From contig JAUQQA010000015.1 in NCBI GenBank assembly GCA_030550095.1, positions 1 through 45,658 on the forward strand: 45,658 nucleotides of DNA, in the 5' to 3' direction. Source of the stretch: Chloroflexota bacterium. Its GTDB lineage: Bacteria > Chloroflexota > Anaerolineae > J036 > Brachytrichaceae. The notes below the pieces were generated by a model, which was not told where the DNA came from, made no database searches, and saw only the letters and a list, made by a program, of their open reading frames with translations. Of this stretch, positions 32,262-42,731 are shown in pieces. Numbering within the stretch: position 1 is the stretch's first letter; every line of letters starts with the position of its first letter. The translations under genes were made by a program, and so were the position numbers.

Positions 32262-33422
32262 TCAGCGTTCCAGTCGGAACGAGGCAGCGGTTTGCTCGAC
32301 GAGCACGTCATATTCGTCGTGCTCCAGGCTCTCTGCCAGGCGCGTGTAGGTCATGACGAACTTGCGGCTGCCACCATCGAAGAGGTACAAATGTTGGCGA
32401 ATTTGCTGCCCGCGCTCGGAGCGTTCGATCACCACCCACGCATAAGGCACACCTTCTTTGTTGCGCAATCCTACGTCGCTCTGCTCCACAACTTCGAGGT
32501 CTGGGTATAGCCGGGTGAGCTGCGCCAGGCTGACTTCGATGTAGCGCTCCAGGGAGCCGCTGAAGCGGTCGTCGGTGAACACGATGTTCGCGGTGAAGTC
32601 ATCAACCGCGCGAGGCGCAGCAAAGCTCTTGAACTTCAGCCCCCCGATCTCGAACGGTTGCCAACCCGCAGGCGGCACATACGAGAAACCGCCATCGCGT
32701 TCGTAGTAGCGCTCGCCCGTGGTGGTATCTTCTCGCACATCGGGCGCCGTGCTGCCGAGCACGTCAGCGAGGCGCTGGGCGATGAGATTGCCGAGGTAAT
32801 CCATGTTCACGCTGGGGGTTGCGTTTAGCGGGTAAAGGTAGAACAAGAACCCAAACGTGCTGCTCACGCGCACGAAGAGCACATCAGCGCTGAGACGCTG
32901 ATCGTCAATGCGCACCACGCCCGAGAAGCCGAACGACTGCTCGCCGTAGCGCTGCCACGCCTTCACCGCCTCCAACGCGCCATCTAGGTCCAGCCCCAGC
33001 GTTTGCGCAACGGTGTCGGGGTCTGTGAGCAGCTCGCCGAACATATCCGCAGCGATGACATTTTCAAGGTCGACAACGCCAACGCCGATCACTTCGTTGC
33101 GCGCCTCGTTGGCGAATTGAACCGAGTCCTCATCTTGATCCAAAACCACGAAGCCTTCGGGCAAATCCTCTTCGGCAAGCAGGTCGGTCGGCTTCGGCTT
33201 GGCACCGGAGGCAGGCACAGCAGGCTGAGGGGTTGGGCGCGCGCGCGGCGTTGCAGCAGGCACCTGCGTCGCAGTCGGCGCTGGTGTTGGTGTTGGTTGT
33301 GGTGTTGCAGTCGGCAAGGGCGTTTCGGTGGGAGCAGGCGTATTTGTGGGCGCAGGAGCGCTACCACCACACGCGCCGAGTATCATCGCCAGCGCCGCAA
33401 ACATCAGGGCAAGGCGTTTCAT
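32262..33422 (-). CDS. Lipoprotein with Thr-Pro linker and PsbP-like C-terminal domain
   Basis: The 386-residue protein has a signal peptide with lipobox ILGAC (C18), then a linker of about 55 residues made of TPxPT repeats. A middle domain (about 85-225) begins EEDLPEGFVVLDQDEDSVQFA. A C-terminal domain (about 245-385) has FSYVPPAGWQPFEIGGLKFKSF and VMTYTRLAESLEHDEYDVLVEQTAASFRL, as in PsbP/DcrB-like folds that bind to membranes or small ligands. No enzyme motif is seen. AAGGAGG precedes the ATG. A strong terminator follows. It lies next to the CapA-like lipoprotein on the opposite strand; both share the linker style. Function is unknown. Confidence 0.75.
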   Translation of the reverse strand: MKRLALMFAALAMILGACGGSAPAPTNTPAPTETPLPTATPQPTPTPAPTATQVPAATPRARPTPQPAVPASGAKPKPTDLLAEEDLPEGFVVLDQDEDSVQFANEARNEVIGVGVVDLENVIAADMFGELLTDPDTVAQTLGLDLDGALEAVKAWQRYGEQSFGFSGVVRIDDQRLSADVLFVRVSSTFGFLFYLYPLNATPSVNMDYLGNLIAQRLADVLGSTAPDVREDTTTGERYYERDGGFSYVPPAGWQPFEIGGLKFKSFAAPRAVDDFTANIVFTDDRFSGSLERYIEVSLAQLTRLYPDLEVVEQSDVGLRNKEGVPYAWVVIERSERGQQIRQHLYLFDGGSRKFVMTYTRLAESLEHDEYDVLVEQTAASFRLER

Positions 33423-33481
33423 GGATCAAGGCCTCCTTAAGTTGAGATGATGCAGCCTGCACTAAGATCGGGTGATCGCTT

Positions 33482-35449
33482 GTGAAGGCTCTTGCTCAGT
33501 CTAGCACATTGCTGCGTCTATTGCACGCGCGCTCAGGGTTATGGCTCGTCGGCGTGGTGAGTTTGCTCGTCGCGCTTGCCTACTTCCCGAGCCTAGATTT
33601 GCCCCTTTCCTTCGACGACGCCTGGACCGTGCGCCTGACGCGCGCGTACACGGTGTTGGACCTGTTCACGCGCACAGGTGAATTCGGCTACTATCGCCCG
33701 TTCTACCTCGCCTACAGCTGGGTTGCTGCGCGCCTTGGCGCTGAGGGCGGTTTCGTCCTCCACGTCGTCAGCTTGCTCGGACACGCGGGCAATGCCCTGC
33801 TGCTCGTCCGCACTGCTCAAGCGCTGGGCGCCGCGCGCGCTGCAGCGTTCATTGCTGGTGTGCTCTTCGCCGCGCAACCGCTCGCTGTGCAAGCGGTCGC
33901 CATTCCTGCCGGGCTGAATCACGTGCTAGCGCTGCTCTTCGTGCAGCTCAGCGTCCTCGCGTACGGCTACGCGCGCGAAAGGCGACGCTTGGTTGTGCTT
34001 TTCCTCGCCCTGTTCGCCTTCGTCGGTGCGGTGCTCGCCAACGAGATCGGCATCGTAGCCACGGCGCTGTGGCTGCTCTGGGAGATCGCCCATGCGCGAG
34101 GCGCATCGTGGCTCACCCTCGCACGCAGGGCGCTTGTGCCAATCGCGGCTGCGTCAGCGTACCTCATCGCGTATGCGCTCATTCCGAAGGGAGAATCTCC
34201 TCCGAGCGCCGCGCTCACGGAGTTGCCGCACAAATTGCTCATTGCAGCGCAGCTCCTCGCCTATCCTGCCGTCTGGGTGTTCGGCTTTTTCTTCGGCGAA
34301 GGCAACACGATCGTTGCCTTAGCGCTGAGCCTCACGCTGATCCTTGTGCTCGGCGCACGGGTGCAACGTCATCGCGCCTTCTGGATTGGCGCAGCGTGGT
34401 GGGCAATCACGTGTGCACCCCCTGTGGCGCGGCTGCCCGTGGATTACCTTGAGAATGCGCCACGCGCGCTCTACGTCGCCACAGCAGGCGCGAGCGTGCT
34501 CTGGGCATCGATCATCGTCGCGCTTGCAAGCCACGTTCGGCGTCGTGGTGCCATGGTAGCAGCGCAGGCAGTGCTTTGCGTAGCGCTTGCAGCCCAAGGT
34601 GTCGCCCATGTGCGGGAGCAGATCGCGTTTCTCCAGCTTGCTAGCGAACCCGTGCGCGCTGTCGCGACACATGGACAACGCCTTGAAGAAGGGGCGCAGC
34701 TTGCGGCGATCAACGTGCCCGAGTGGATCTCTGTTCCGCGCCGCCGCTACCCTTTGTTCGCTGAAGGCGCGATCCTTTTGGCTCCCTATGTGTACGGCTC
34801 TGATCTCGTGCTGGCAAACACAGGTCTTCGGCGCGAAGTGCGCCTGTTCCAGCAGCCCGTGGCTGGCGACCCCGCGCGCCCGTACAACTTTCAGCTTTTC
34901 GGCGAGTCGCTTTCCAGCCCAGCGGCGCTGATCGGCGCTCACCGCGTGCTACTCACCACATTCCCGCCACAAGGCCCGCGCACGCGCTGGGTTGGCGGCT
35001 TCGACGCACACACCACAGCGCCACCGCTTGCCACTTTCGGCAACACACTCACGCTGCATGTGGATCACGTGCAACCCTGTGCCGATGGATGGAGGGTGAT
35101 GTTGCGATGGCAACGCCTTCCCGCTGCATCTTCAACGCTGCCGCCGACGCTCTCCGCGTTTGTGCACGTGCTTGATGCACAAGGCAACAAGATCACACAA
35201 CACGACGGCACACCGCTCGCAGGTTTGATGCCGTTCAACGCACTCCCCACAAACCAAGACACCCTCGACCAGCGCATGTTGCACCTCGACTCATCCTTTG
35301 CTTCGCCTGCGGCGTTGCTTCACGTGGGCGTGTACGACTACACCACAGGCGAACGCCTCTCCGCCCACGATGCACAAGGGCAGCTGCTCGAAGGCAACGC
35401 GCTCACCGTGCCCATCGCTCTTCCCAACCCCCAAGCTGCCTGCGACTAA
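33482..35449 (+). CDS. Polytopic membrane protein, GT-C type
   Basis: Starts at GTG 33482; TAAGAT at 33463-33468 is a possible -10. The 655-residue protein has a first helix (about 20-38), then an outside loop with the acidic pair D45-D46 (SFDDAWTV). About ten helices follow to residue 380, and a soluble C-terminal domain of about 250 residues has a beta-rich pattern. The 'Y-R-P-F-Y-L' loop (YYRPFYLAYSW) after the first helix is typical of proteins near the Tmtc/PMT-like group. It probably transfers sugars from polyprenyl-phosphate donors on the outer face, though this is by topology only. It is convergent with another GT-C gene and shares the stop tetranucleotide CTAA with it. Confidence 0.65.
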   Translation: MKALAQSSTLLRLLHARSGLWLVGVVSLLVALAYFPSLDLPLSFDDAWTVRLTRAYTVLDLFTRTGEFGYYRPFYLAYSWVAARLGAEGGFVLHVVSLLGHAGNALLLVRTAQALGAARAAAFIAGVLFAAQPLAVQAVAIPAGLNHVLALLFVQLSVLAYGYARERRRLVVLFLALFAFVGAVLANEIGIVATALWLLWEIAHARGASWLTLARRALVPIAAASAYLIAYALIPKGESPPSAALTELPHKLLIAAQLLAYPAVWVFGFFFGEGNTIVALALSLTLILVLGARVQRHRAFWIGAAWWAITCAPPVARLPVDYLENAPRALYVATAGASVLWASIIVALASHVRRRGAMVAAQAVLCVALAAQGVAHVREQIAFLQLASEPVRAVATHGQRLEEGAQLAAINVPEWISVPRRRYPLFAEGAILLAPYVYGSDLVLANTGLRREVRLFQQPVAGDPARPYNFQLFGESLSSPAALIGAHRVLLTTFPPQGPRTRWVGGFDAHTTAPPLATFGNTLTLHVDHVQPCADGWRVMLRWQRLPAASSTLPPTLSAFVHVLDAQGNKITQHDGTPLAGLMPFNALPTNQDTLDQRMLHLDSSFASPAALLHVGVYDYTTGERLSAHDAQGQLLEGNALTVPIALPNPQAACD

Positions 35450-37329
35450 TCACGCGGCAACATTGTGAACGTGAGCATTACCTGCGGCGCGATCTCACCC
35501 GCTGCCGTGTAGGGCACGAGATGGAGCGTGTACGCCCCTGGGAGCAGGTCAGCAGGCAACATGAGGAAATAGGGCGCAAAGATCGGCTTTTCGTAGGGGA
35601 AGTAAGGCAAGCCACGCGGCGCGATAGCTTGGTCCTGCTGCGCGCGCAACGAGCCTTCTGCGTCAAACACGCGCAGCGAGACCTGCGTGTTCACGTCCAA
35701 AGGCCGAAACGGCTTGATCTGCCAAAAACACCACACCTCCATCCAAGGCGCTCCCGCGCGCACAGGCATGGGCAACGTGCACCCAAGGTTCGACAAGCCC
35801 ACCTCGGCACGGTTCACCACGATCTGCGCTGGCGAAGCAGGGATGCGCTCTGGCAGCAGCCGATAGGGTTGAAAAAAGCGGTAGTGCAGCAGGCGCAAGC
35901 CGTGAAACTGCGTGATCAGCGCGCGTGGGCCTAGCGCCACAGCTTGGCGCCGCAGCAATTCTGGCACCAAGCCAGTGGGATCGATCACGTCGTCTTGCCA
36001 CAACAGCAGCCACGCGCCGCCCTTTCCGCCGAGCGCCGCATTGAGCATGGGCACGGTCTCCTCATAAGTCAGCGCGTGTGCCACGTTGAGCACTGGGTCA
36101 TCAGGCAGCGCCACACGCTGCGAGGCGTCAGGGTCCCAGTAGTAATCCACCACAGGCGCAAAATGCCCCGAGACCAAGATCAAGCGCTCGTCGGGCTGAA
36201 GCGCCGCGCGCACATATTGCACCGCACCGCGAAAGTCTTCGTTGGCATATGCTGGTGACTGACGCACAGCAAGCACGCCCAGTGCTGAGAGCATCACCAA
36301 CATCGCAAGGATCCCTCGCCCAATCCATCCCTTCAGCGCGCTCTGAAGCATGACGCCAACCAACACCGTGAACAGTGGTTGCACAACAAGCGGATGTCGC
36401 GCGGAGAACTTACCGCTCCACGCGAAGAAAGCAACCAGCGCCGCGAGGTTGACCACGAAGAGCAAGACAACAACGCGACGCCTCAAATCGCGCGCGCTCC
36501 ACACGCCTAGCACAACGAGCATCAAGCCCACACTCGCAGCACTTGGCACAACCCACGCTTGTGGGAGCGCGCGCGGCAAAACCTGCGCCGCAAGCGCACC
36601 CACCGCCACAAGGTGCACATCCGCAGGTGCATCAAAGCTCACCCCGTAGCTGGCGCGGTAGGGGAGCAGCGCCAACACCAAAGCTGCTCCAACTGCCAAC
36701 ACCCCTATCGCGCTCAACCTCGCGGCACGCACGCGCCAATGTTGCCAAAGCACCCCTAGCGCCATCACGCCAACAACGAGCGCGCCAAGCACGTGCAACC
36801 CCATTGTGATCAGCGCGAGCACCCCCCACACTCCCCAGTATCTCACCTGTAAGCTGCGCTGCGCCACAAGCAACGCCAAACTTGTAGTGAGGAAAGCAGT
36901 GCCAAGCCATGCGTACGTGCGCGCTTCCTGAGCGACGATCAGATTCGCAGGCGAGAGCGCCAACAGCAACGCACTAACCCACCCTCCACGCCCAAGCAAC
37001 TGCTGACCCAACTTCCACCCCAGCGCCACGCCCAACACGCTGCCAAAAACAGACAGCAGCCGAACCGCGAACTCGCTCCACCCTGCGCCGAGCATCCACG
37101 CCTTCAGCATCCAGTAGTGCAGCGGTGTGTTGAGGTCCTGCTGCGCGGTCACTTGCGCGATCTGCACAAAGCTTTGCGTTCGGCTGAGCTGCACGGAGTA
37201 GCCCTCGTCGTACCATAGGCTTTGCGCCTCTAAACCGACGAGACGCACGGCAAAAGCCGAAAGCACGATGAGCAAAGCCGCCCAAGACGAAAGCCGAGGC
37301 AGCACACGGTCGGCGTGGGCTTGGCACAT
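35446..37329 (-). CDS. Glycosyltransferase family 39-like membrane protein
   Basis: The ATG at 37329 is chosen over the frame start at 37392, because the longer version adds a Cys/Arg-rich N-terminus. The 627-residue protein shows the PMT_2/GT39 pattern clearly: a first helix ending in RLVGLEAQSLWYDEGYSV with the catalytic D41-E42, then LNTPLHYWMLKAWM and SEFAVRLLSVFGSV, a third helix after VAQEARTYAWLGTAFL, and about ten helices in all. The C-terminal 200 residues are soluble and face outside. Such enzymes use polyprenyl-phospho-sugars to glycosylate lipids or proteins. A minus-strand TAAAGT (37352-37347) is a possible -10. Confidence 0.85.
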   Translation of the reverse strand: MCQAHADRVLPRLSSWAALLIVLSAFAVRLVGLEAQSLWYDEGYSVQLSRTQSFVQIAQVTAQQDLNTPLHYWMLKAWMLGAGWSEFAVRLLSVFGSVLGVALGWKLGQQLLGRGGWVSALLLALSPANLIVAQEARTYAWLGTAFLTTSLALLVAQRSLQVRYWGVWGVLALITMGLHVLGALVVGVMALGVLWQHWRVRAARLSAIGVLAVGAALVLALLPYRASYGVSFDAPADVHLVAVGALAAQVLPRALPQAWVVPSAASVGLMLVVLGVWSARDLRRRVVVLLFVVNLAALVAFFAWSGKFSARHPLVVQPLFTVLVGVMLQSALKGWIGRGILAMLVMLSALGVLAVRQSPAYANEDFRGAVQYVRAALQPDERLILVSGHFAPVVDYYWDPDASQRVALPDDPVLNVAHALTYEETVPMLNAALGGKGGAWLLLWQDDVIDPTGLVPELLRRQAVALGPRALITQFHGLRLLHYRFFQPYRLLPERIPASPAQIVVNRAEVGLSNLGCTLPMPVRAGAPWMEVWCFWQIKPFRPLDVNTQVSLRVFDAEGSLRAQQDQAIAPRGLPYFPYEKPIFAPYFLMLPADLLPGAYTLHLVPYTAAGEIAPQVMLTFTMLPRD

Positions 37330-37402
37330 GCAACACTCGCCGCGCGACTTTACCACGCCGCGCCTGCCTCTCTCACAAACACACGCGCACACGCGGCTGC
37401 CC

Positions 37403-37408
37403 TATAAT
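37403..37408 (+). promoter_or_regulatory. Consensus -10 of secA
   Basis: A perfect TATAAT lies 32 bases before the secA ATG. No -35 is clear at 16-18 bases upstream. The leader of about 27 bases includes GAAGAG, a weak ribosome site. The divergent glycosyltransferase gene starts about 75 bases to the left. Confidence 0.55.
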
Positions 37409-37440
37409 CCCCCCGAGCGTTTGAAGAGACGCACACCCCC

Positions 37441-40400
37441 ATGTTGAAGCAACTATTCACTCGTCTGTTTGGGAGCGAGACGGACAAAGCCCTTGCCCGC
37501 GGGCGCGCTTTGGTGGAGCGCTGCAACGCGCTCGAGCCAGAACTGATGAAGCTCACCGACGCTGAGCTGCGCGCCAAGACGGATGAATTCAAACGCCGCC
37601 TCGCCGACGGCGAAACGTTGGACGACCTCATGCCCGAGGCGTTCGCCGTGGTGCGCGAGGCAAGCCGCCGCGTGCTCGGCATGCGCCACTACGACGTGCA
37701 GCTCGTCGGCGGTATGTTGCTCCACGAAGGCAAGATCGCCGAAATGCGCACAGGCGAAGGCAAAACGCTCGTCGCGACGTGCCCGCTCTACCTCAACGCG
37801 CTCACTGGTAAAGGCGTGCACCTCGTCACGCAAAACGACTACCTCGCCAAGCGCGACGCGCAATGGATGGGGCGGATTTACCACTTCCTCGGCCTGCGCA
37901 CCGCCGTCATTCAAAGCGCTGGCAACGGTCGTCCCGACGACGCCACTTACGAGTTCGACCCCACCTACCCTTCCAGCGACGATCGTTACATCAACCTGCG
38001 CCCCATCCGCCGCAAGGAAGCGTACGAGTGCGACATCGTCTATGGCACCAACAACGAGTTCGGCTTCGATTACCTGCGCGACAACATGGTGACCGACCTC
38101 GCCGACTGCGTGCAGCGCGTGGGCGAGGACGGACAGCCGCTGCTCTACTACGCCATCATTGACGAGGTAGATAACCTGCTCATTGACGAAGCGCGCACGC
38201 CCTTGATCATCAGCGGTCCTGCTGAGGAACCCTCGCCGCTTTACAAGCGCTTTGCCGAGCTGGTGCGCCGCCTCGAGCCGAGCAAGAACAACGACTTCAA
38301 AAACCCCGACGGCGACTACATCGTTGACCTGAAGACGCGCAACGTCACACTCACCGAGCAGGGCATCGCCAAGATCGAGCGCTGGCTTGGGATCGAGAAC
38401 CTCTACGCGCCCGAGCACGCCGACATGACGCCCTACCTCGACAACGCACTCCGCGCCCACGCCATCTACCAGCGCGACCGCGACTACGTGGTGAAAGACG
38501 GCGAGATCATCATCGTGGACGAGTTCACCGGTCGCCTGATGTTCGGTCGGCGCTTCAGCGAGGGACTACACCAAGCCATCGAGGCAAAAGAAGGCGTGCG
38601 CATCCAGCGCGAGAGCTTCACTTACGCCACGATCACTTTCCAGAACTTCTTCAAGATGTACGAAAAGCTTGCCGGCATGACAGGCACGGCGATGACCGAG
38701 GCAGAGGAGTTTTACCAAATCTACGGCTTGGAGGTCGTCCCGCTGCCAACCAACATCGAGTATCAAGCCATGCAAGGCAAGCTGATCGAGAAGCGCGAGC
38801 CCTTCGTGGATGGAACCCCCGTCACGGTGTATCTCGATCCGCAAACGGGGCACAAGTACTACAAGCGGCTCGATTACCCCGATGTGGTGTACAAGACCGC
38901 CGACGCGAAATTCAAGGCAGTGGTCGAGGAAATCGCGCAGCTACACAAGCAAGGGCGCCCTGTGCTGGTGGGCACGGTGGCAATTGAGACCAGCGAGCAC
39001 CTCAGCCGCCTGCTGCAACGCCGCGGCATACCCCACCAAGTGCTCAACGCCAAGTACCACGAGAAAGAGGCGGAGATCATCGCCCAAGCCGGGCGCCCTG
39101 GCGCGGTGACCATCGCCACGAACATGGCGGGGCGCGGCGTGGACATCTTGCTCGGCGGCAACCCCGAAGGACTGGCGCGCGCAGCGCTGCGCAAAGCCGG
39201 CAAAGACCTCACGCAGATCACGAAAGAAGAATGGGAAGCCGCGCTCGCCGAAGCGAAGCGACAAACCGAAGCCGACCGCGAGAAAGTGGTCGCTCTCGGC
39301 GGGCTGCACGTGATCGGCACAGAGCGCCACGAAGCACGCCGCATTGACAACCAGCTCCGCGGTCGCTGCGCGCGCCAAGGCGACCCCGGCAGCGCGCGCT
39401 TCTACGTCTCACTTGAAGACGACCTCATGCGCCGCTTCGGCGGCGAGCGCGTCAAAGCGCTGATGGAGCGCCTTAAGCTCGAAGACGACGTGCCGCTCGA
39501 ATACAGCATCCTCAGCAAAACCATCGAGCAGGCACAGGAGAAAGTTGAGGGCTACAACTTCGACATCCGCAAGCACGTCGTCAAGTTCGACGACGTGATC
39601 AACCGCCAACGCGAGGTGATCTACCGCCAGCGCCGCACCATCCTTGAGCGCACTGATCTCAAGGACGTGGTGATGGACATGGTGGAGGAAGAGATCGAGG
39701 ACATCGTGAAGTCGCACACAGCGGGCGAGCTGCCCGAAAACTGGGACTTGCACGGCTTGCTCAACGAGGTGCGCGCCATTGTGCCCTTGCCGCGCGACTT
39801 CGACGTGAACACCTGGGCGCGCCTCACGCGCGAGGAGATCATCGAATCGCTTTGCGCGCAAGCCGAGCAGCGCTACACCGCAGGGTTAGACGAGTTCGCT
39901 AAGCTCGTGTACACCCAACTCATGCTGATCGGCAGCACGCTCGCGCTGATGCGCCAAGGGCAAGACCCCATCCAGCGCAACATCTACGCCTGGGCGAAGA
40001 TCCACCTCGGCGACGCGCTCACGCCCGAACTAGAACAAACCCCCATCGCGGAATTCCCCACAGAGCTGCGCACCAAGATGGAGCAAGCGGTGTTTGACGG
40101 CGTGCGCCTGTTCCGCGACCGCGCTGTGCTCCTCCAAACTGTGGACTCGCTGTGGGTGAAGCATCTCACTGACCTCGACGAGCTACGCGAAGGCATCGGC
40201 TTGCGCGCTTATGCCCAGCGCGACCCACTGGTGGCGTTCCGCACTGAAGCAAGCCTGATGTACGACGAGCTGCTCGCCAACATCCGCCGCCAGGTCGCGA
40301 CGCGCATCTTCAACGTGCGCTTTAACGTCGCTGCGCCAGCGCCGCGCGCAGCAGCAACACCAGCGCCCTCATCGGCTGTGCCAGCAGCCGCGCGCGCGCC

Positions 40401-40593
40401 GATCGCCGCAACCCCGCCCCTCAACCGCGCAGCGTTGCGCCCCGCCGGCGGCGCCGCCACAGCCACCGCGCCTGCCCGCCCGGCGACCAAGCAGAAGATC
40501 GGGCGCAACGACCCTTGTCCCTTCTGCAACAGCGGCAAGAAGGTGAAGGTCTGCCAGTGCGAAGGCGCACGCCGCTGGCGCGGGGAGATTTGA
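37441..40593 (+). CDS. secA: Protein translocase subunit SecA
   Basis: The 1050-residue motor has Walker A RTGEGKT (103-109), the DEAD-like box DEVD (241-244) followed by LLIDEARTPLIISGP, and helicase-like motifs TNMAGRGVDILLGGNP and IDNQLRGRCARQGDPGSARFYVSLEDDLMRRFGG. It drives proteins through SecYEG with ATP. It is about 150-200 residues longer than typical SecA. Extra sequence lies at about 161-190 in the first nucleotide-binding domain and in an Ala/Pro-rich linker before the end. The terminal zinc motif is C1026-x2-C1029-x8-C1038-x-C1040 rather than the usual CxC-x8-C(C/H). It matches the envelope-rich neighbourhood. Confidence 0.97.
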   Translation: MLKQLFTRLFGSETDKALARGRALVERCNALEPELMKLTDAELRAKTDEFKRRLADGETLDDLMPEAFAVVREASRRVLGMRHYDVQLVGGMLLHEGKIAEMRTGEGKTLVATCPLYLNALTGKGVHLVTQNDYLAKRDAQWMGRIYHFLGLRTAVIQSAGNGRPDDATYEFDPTYPSSDDRYINLRPIRRKEAYECDIVYGTNNEFGFDYLRDNMVTDLADCVQRVGEDGQPLLYYAIIDEVDNLLIDEARTPLIISGPAEEPSPLYKRFAELVRRLEPSKNNDFKNPDGDYIVDLKTRNVTLTEQGIAKIERWLGIENLYAPEHADMTPYLDNALRAHAIYQRDRDYVVKDGEIIIVDEFTGRLMFGRRFSEGLHQAIEAKEGVRIQRESFTYATITFQNFFKMYEKLAGMTGTAMTEAEEFYQIYGLEVVPLPTNIEYQAMQGKLIEKREPFVDGTPVTVYLDPQTGHKYYKRLDYPDVVYKTADAKFKAVVEEIAQLHKQGRPVLVGTVAIETSEHLSRLLQRRGIPHQVLNAKYHEKEAEIIAQAGRPGAVTIATNMAGRGVDILLGGNPEGLARAALRKAGKDLTQITKEEWEAALAEAKRQTEADREKVVALGGLHVIGTERHEARRIDNQLRGRCARQGDPGSARFYVSLEDDLMRRFGGERVKALMERLKLEDDVPLEYSILSKTIEQAQEKVEGYNFDIRKHVVKFDDVINRQREVIYRQRRTILERTDLKDVVMDMVEEEIEDIVKSHTAGELPENWDLHGLLNEVRAIVPLPRDFDVNTWARLTREEIIESLCAQAEQRYTAGLDEFAKLVYTQLMLIGSTLALMRQGQDPIQRNIYAWAKIHLGDALTPELEQTPIAEFPTELRTKMEQAVFDGVRLFRDRAVLLQTVDSLWVKHLTDLDELREGIGLRAYAQRDPLVAFRTEASLMYDELLANIRRQVATRIFNVRFNVAAPAPRAAATPAPSSAVPAAARAPIAATPPLNRAALRPAGGAATATAPARPATKQKIGRNDPCPFCNSGKKVKVCQCEGARRWRGEI

Positions 40594-40617
40594 ATTTCTA
40601 ACAAGATGGCGTAGAAT
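40590..40617 (+). promoter_or_regulatory. Predicted promoter of the YtxH-like gene
   Basis: TTGAAT (40590-40595) and TAGAAT (40612-40617) are 16 bases apart, starting at the secA stop. A leader of about 20 bases carries AAGGAGAG before the ATG at 40644. Confidence 0.55.
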
Positions 40618-40643
40618 AAGGTTGCGTTCAAGGAGAGTGGATC

Positions 40644-41003
40644 ATGTCGAATCAAGACACAGGCGCCCAGTTGGGTGCGTTCTTCGCAGGTGTGCTGATC
40701 GGCAGCCTGGTGGGCGCAGCCACGGCGCTGCTGTTGGCTCCGCAGAGTGGCGAGGAAACACGGCGCCAGATCGAGCGCGCAGGGTTGGACTTGCGCGACC
40801 GCGCGCAGGACACCTTAGACGACGCGCGTGAGCGTGCCGAAGCCACCATCGCGGACGCACGCCGACGCGCTGAGCGCATCCTAGAAGAAGCCCGCGAGCG
40901 CGCCGAGCAAATCGTGCGCGAGGCGCGCATGCAAGTCGAACGCGCCACCGACGCCGCGCGCAGCACCATCGAGCGCGCCGGCGGCCCCTCAGGCGAAGCC
41001 TAG
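40644..41003 (+). CDS. YtxH-domain-like membrane-anchored coiled-coil protein
   Basis: The 119-residue protein has one N-terminal helix (about 8-31, AFFAGVLIGSLVGAATALLLAP) followed by SGEETR, which is the YtxH family hallmark (LLAPxSGxETR). The rest (about 35-110) is a highly charged Arg/Glu/Ala helix with heptad-like repeats (ARERAEATIADARRRAERI) and is surely a coiled coil. Members are small stress-linked or envelope proteins of poorly known function. AAGGAGAG precedes the ATG. It lies 50 bases after secA with its own promoter. Confidence 0.85.
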   Translation: MSNQDTGAQLGAFFAGVLIGSLVGAATALLLAPQSGEETRRQIERAGLDLRDRAQDTLDDARERAEATIADARRRAERILEEARERAEQIVREARMQVERATDAARSTIERAGGPSGEA

Positions 41004-41045
41004 CATCCCTCACCCTCACTCACCGTAAACCCGCGGAAGGTTGCA

Positions 41046-41127
41046 GTTTGCAAACGCCGCGCTGGGTGCTGGTGTGTTGAGCTGTTGCTGCGAAGCGACC
41101 CTCAACAACTTCGCGTAGCGTCCGTTT
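41046..41127 (+). ncRNA. Possible structured leader RNA upstream of the aminomutase-like gene
   Basis: A long hairpin spans 41075-41107: TGTTGAG pairs with CTCAACA, then, after a small internal loop, GTTGCT pairs with AGCGAC around the GNRA loop GCGA. It is enclosed by a possible outer helix, CAAACG (41051-41056) with CGTTTG (41122-41127). A terminator follows at 41142-41171, then the gene at 41218. This aptamer-then-terminator order is riboswitch-like, but I do not recognise a class, and no promoter is clear in front. Confidence 0.3.
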
Positions 41128-41141
41128 GAATTCATCAAAGA

Positions 41142-41180
41142 AACGCGCCCTTCCGTGGGAAAGGGCGCGTTTTGTTTTGT
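41142..41180 (+). terminator. Terminator or attenuator before the aminomutase-like gene
   Basis: AACGCGCCCTT (41142-41152) pairs perfectly with AAGGGCGCGTT (41161-41171) over 11 bases with an eight-base loop, followed by TTGTTTTGT. It lies 139 bases after the YtxH-like stop and 47 bases before the next start. It may end the upstream unit or regulate the downstream gene. Confidence 0.8.
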
Positions 41181-41217
41181 AACCCACAAACGTTTCAAAA
41201 AAAGGAGCGTGAAGCTG

Positions 41218-42654
<1,437 letters not shown>

Positions 42655-42677
42655 AGCGCCCAGCAAACCGCACACGC

Positions 42678-42712
42678 TCGCCCTCCTCGTGCGTTGAGGA
42701 GGGCGATTTTTT
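42678..42712 (+). terminator. Intrinsic terminator after the aminomutase-like gene
   Basis: TCGCCCTCCTC (42678-42688) and GAGGAGGGCGA (42696-42706) form a perfect 11-base stem with a seven-base loop, followed by TTTTTT. It is the strongest terminator in the window. The promoter of the next gene starts six bases later. Confidence 0.92.
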
Positions 42713-42717
42713 CTAGC

Positions 42718-42723
42718 TACAAT
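42718..42723 (+). promoter_or_regulatory. Candidate -10 in front of the small membrane ORF and MBOAT gene
   Basis: TACAAT lies eight bases before the small ORF's ATG at 42732. There is no ribosome site. A start about seven bases later would give a leaderless mRNA. A -35 would have to lie in the terminator stem. Confidence 0.4.
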
Positions 42724-42731
42724 CTCCGCTC

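Noticed and set aside
41004..41217. T-box leader before the aminomutase-like gene
   Set aside because: The conserved T-box bulge sequence (AGGGTGGNACCGCG type) is absent, so an amino-acid-sensing T-box is not supported.
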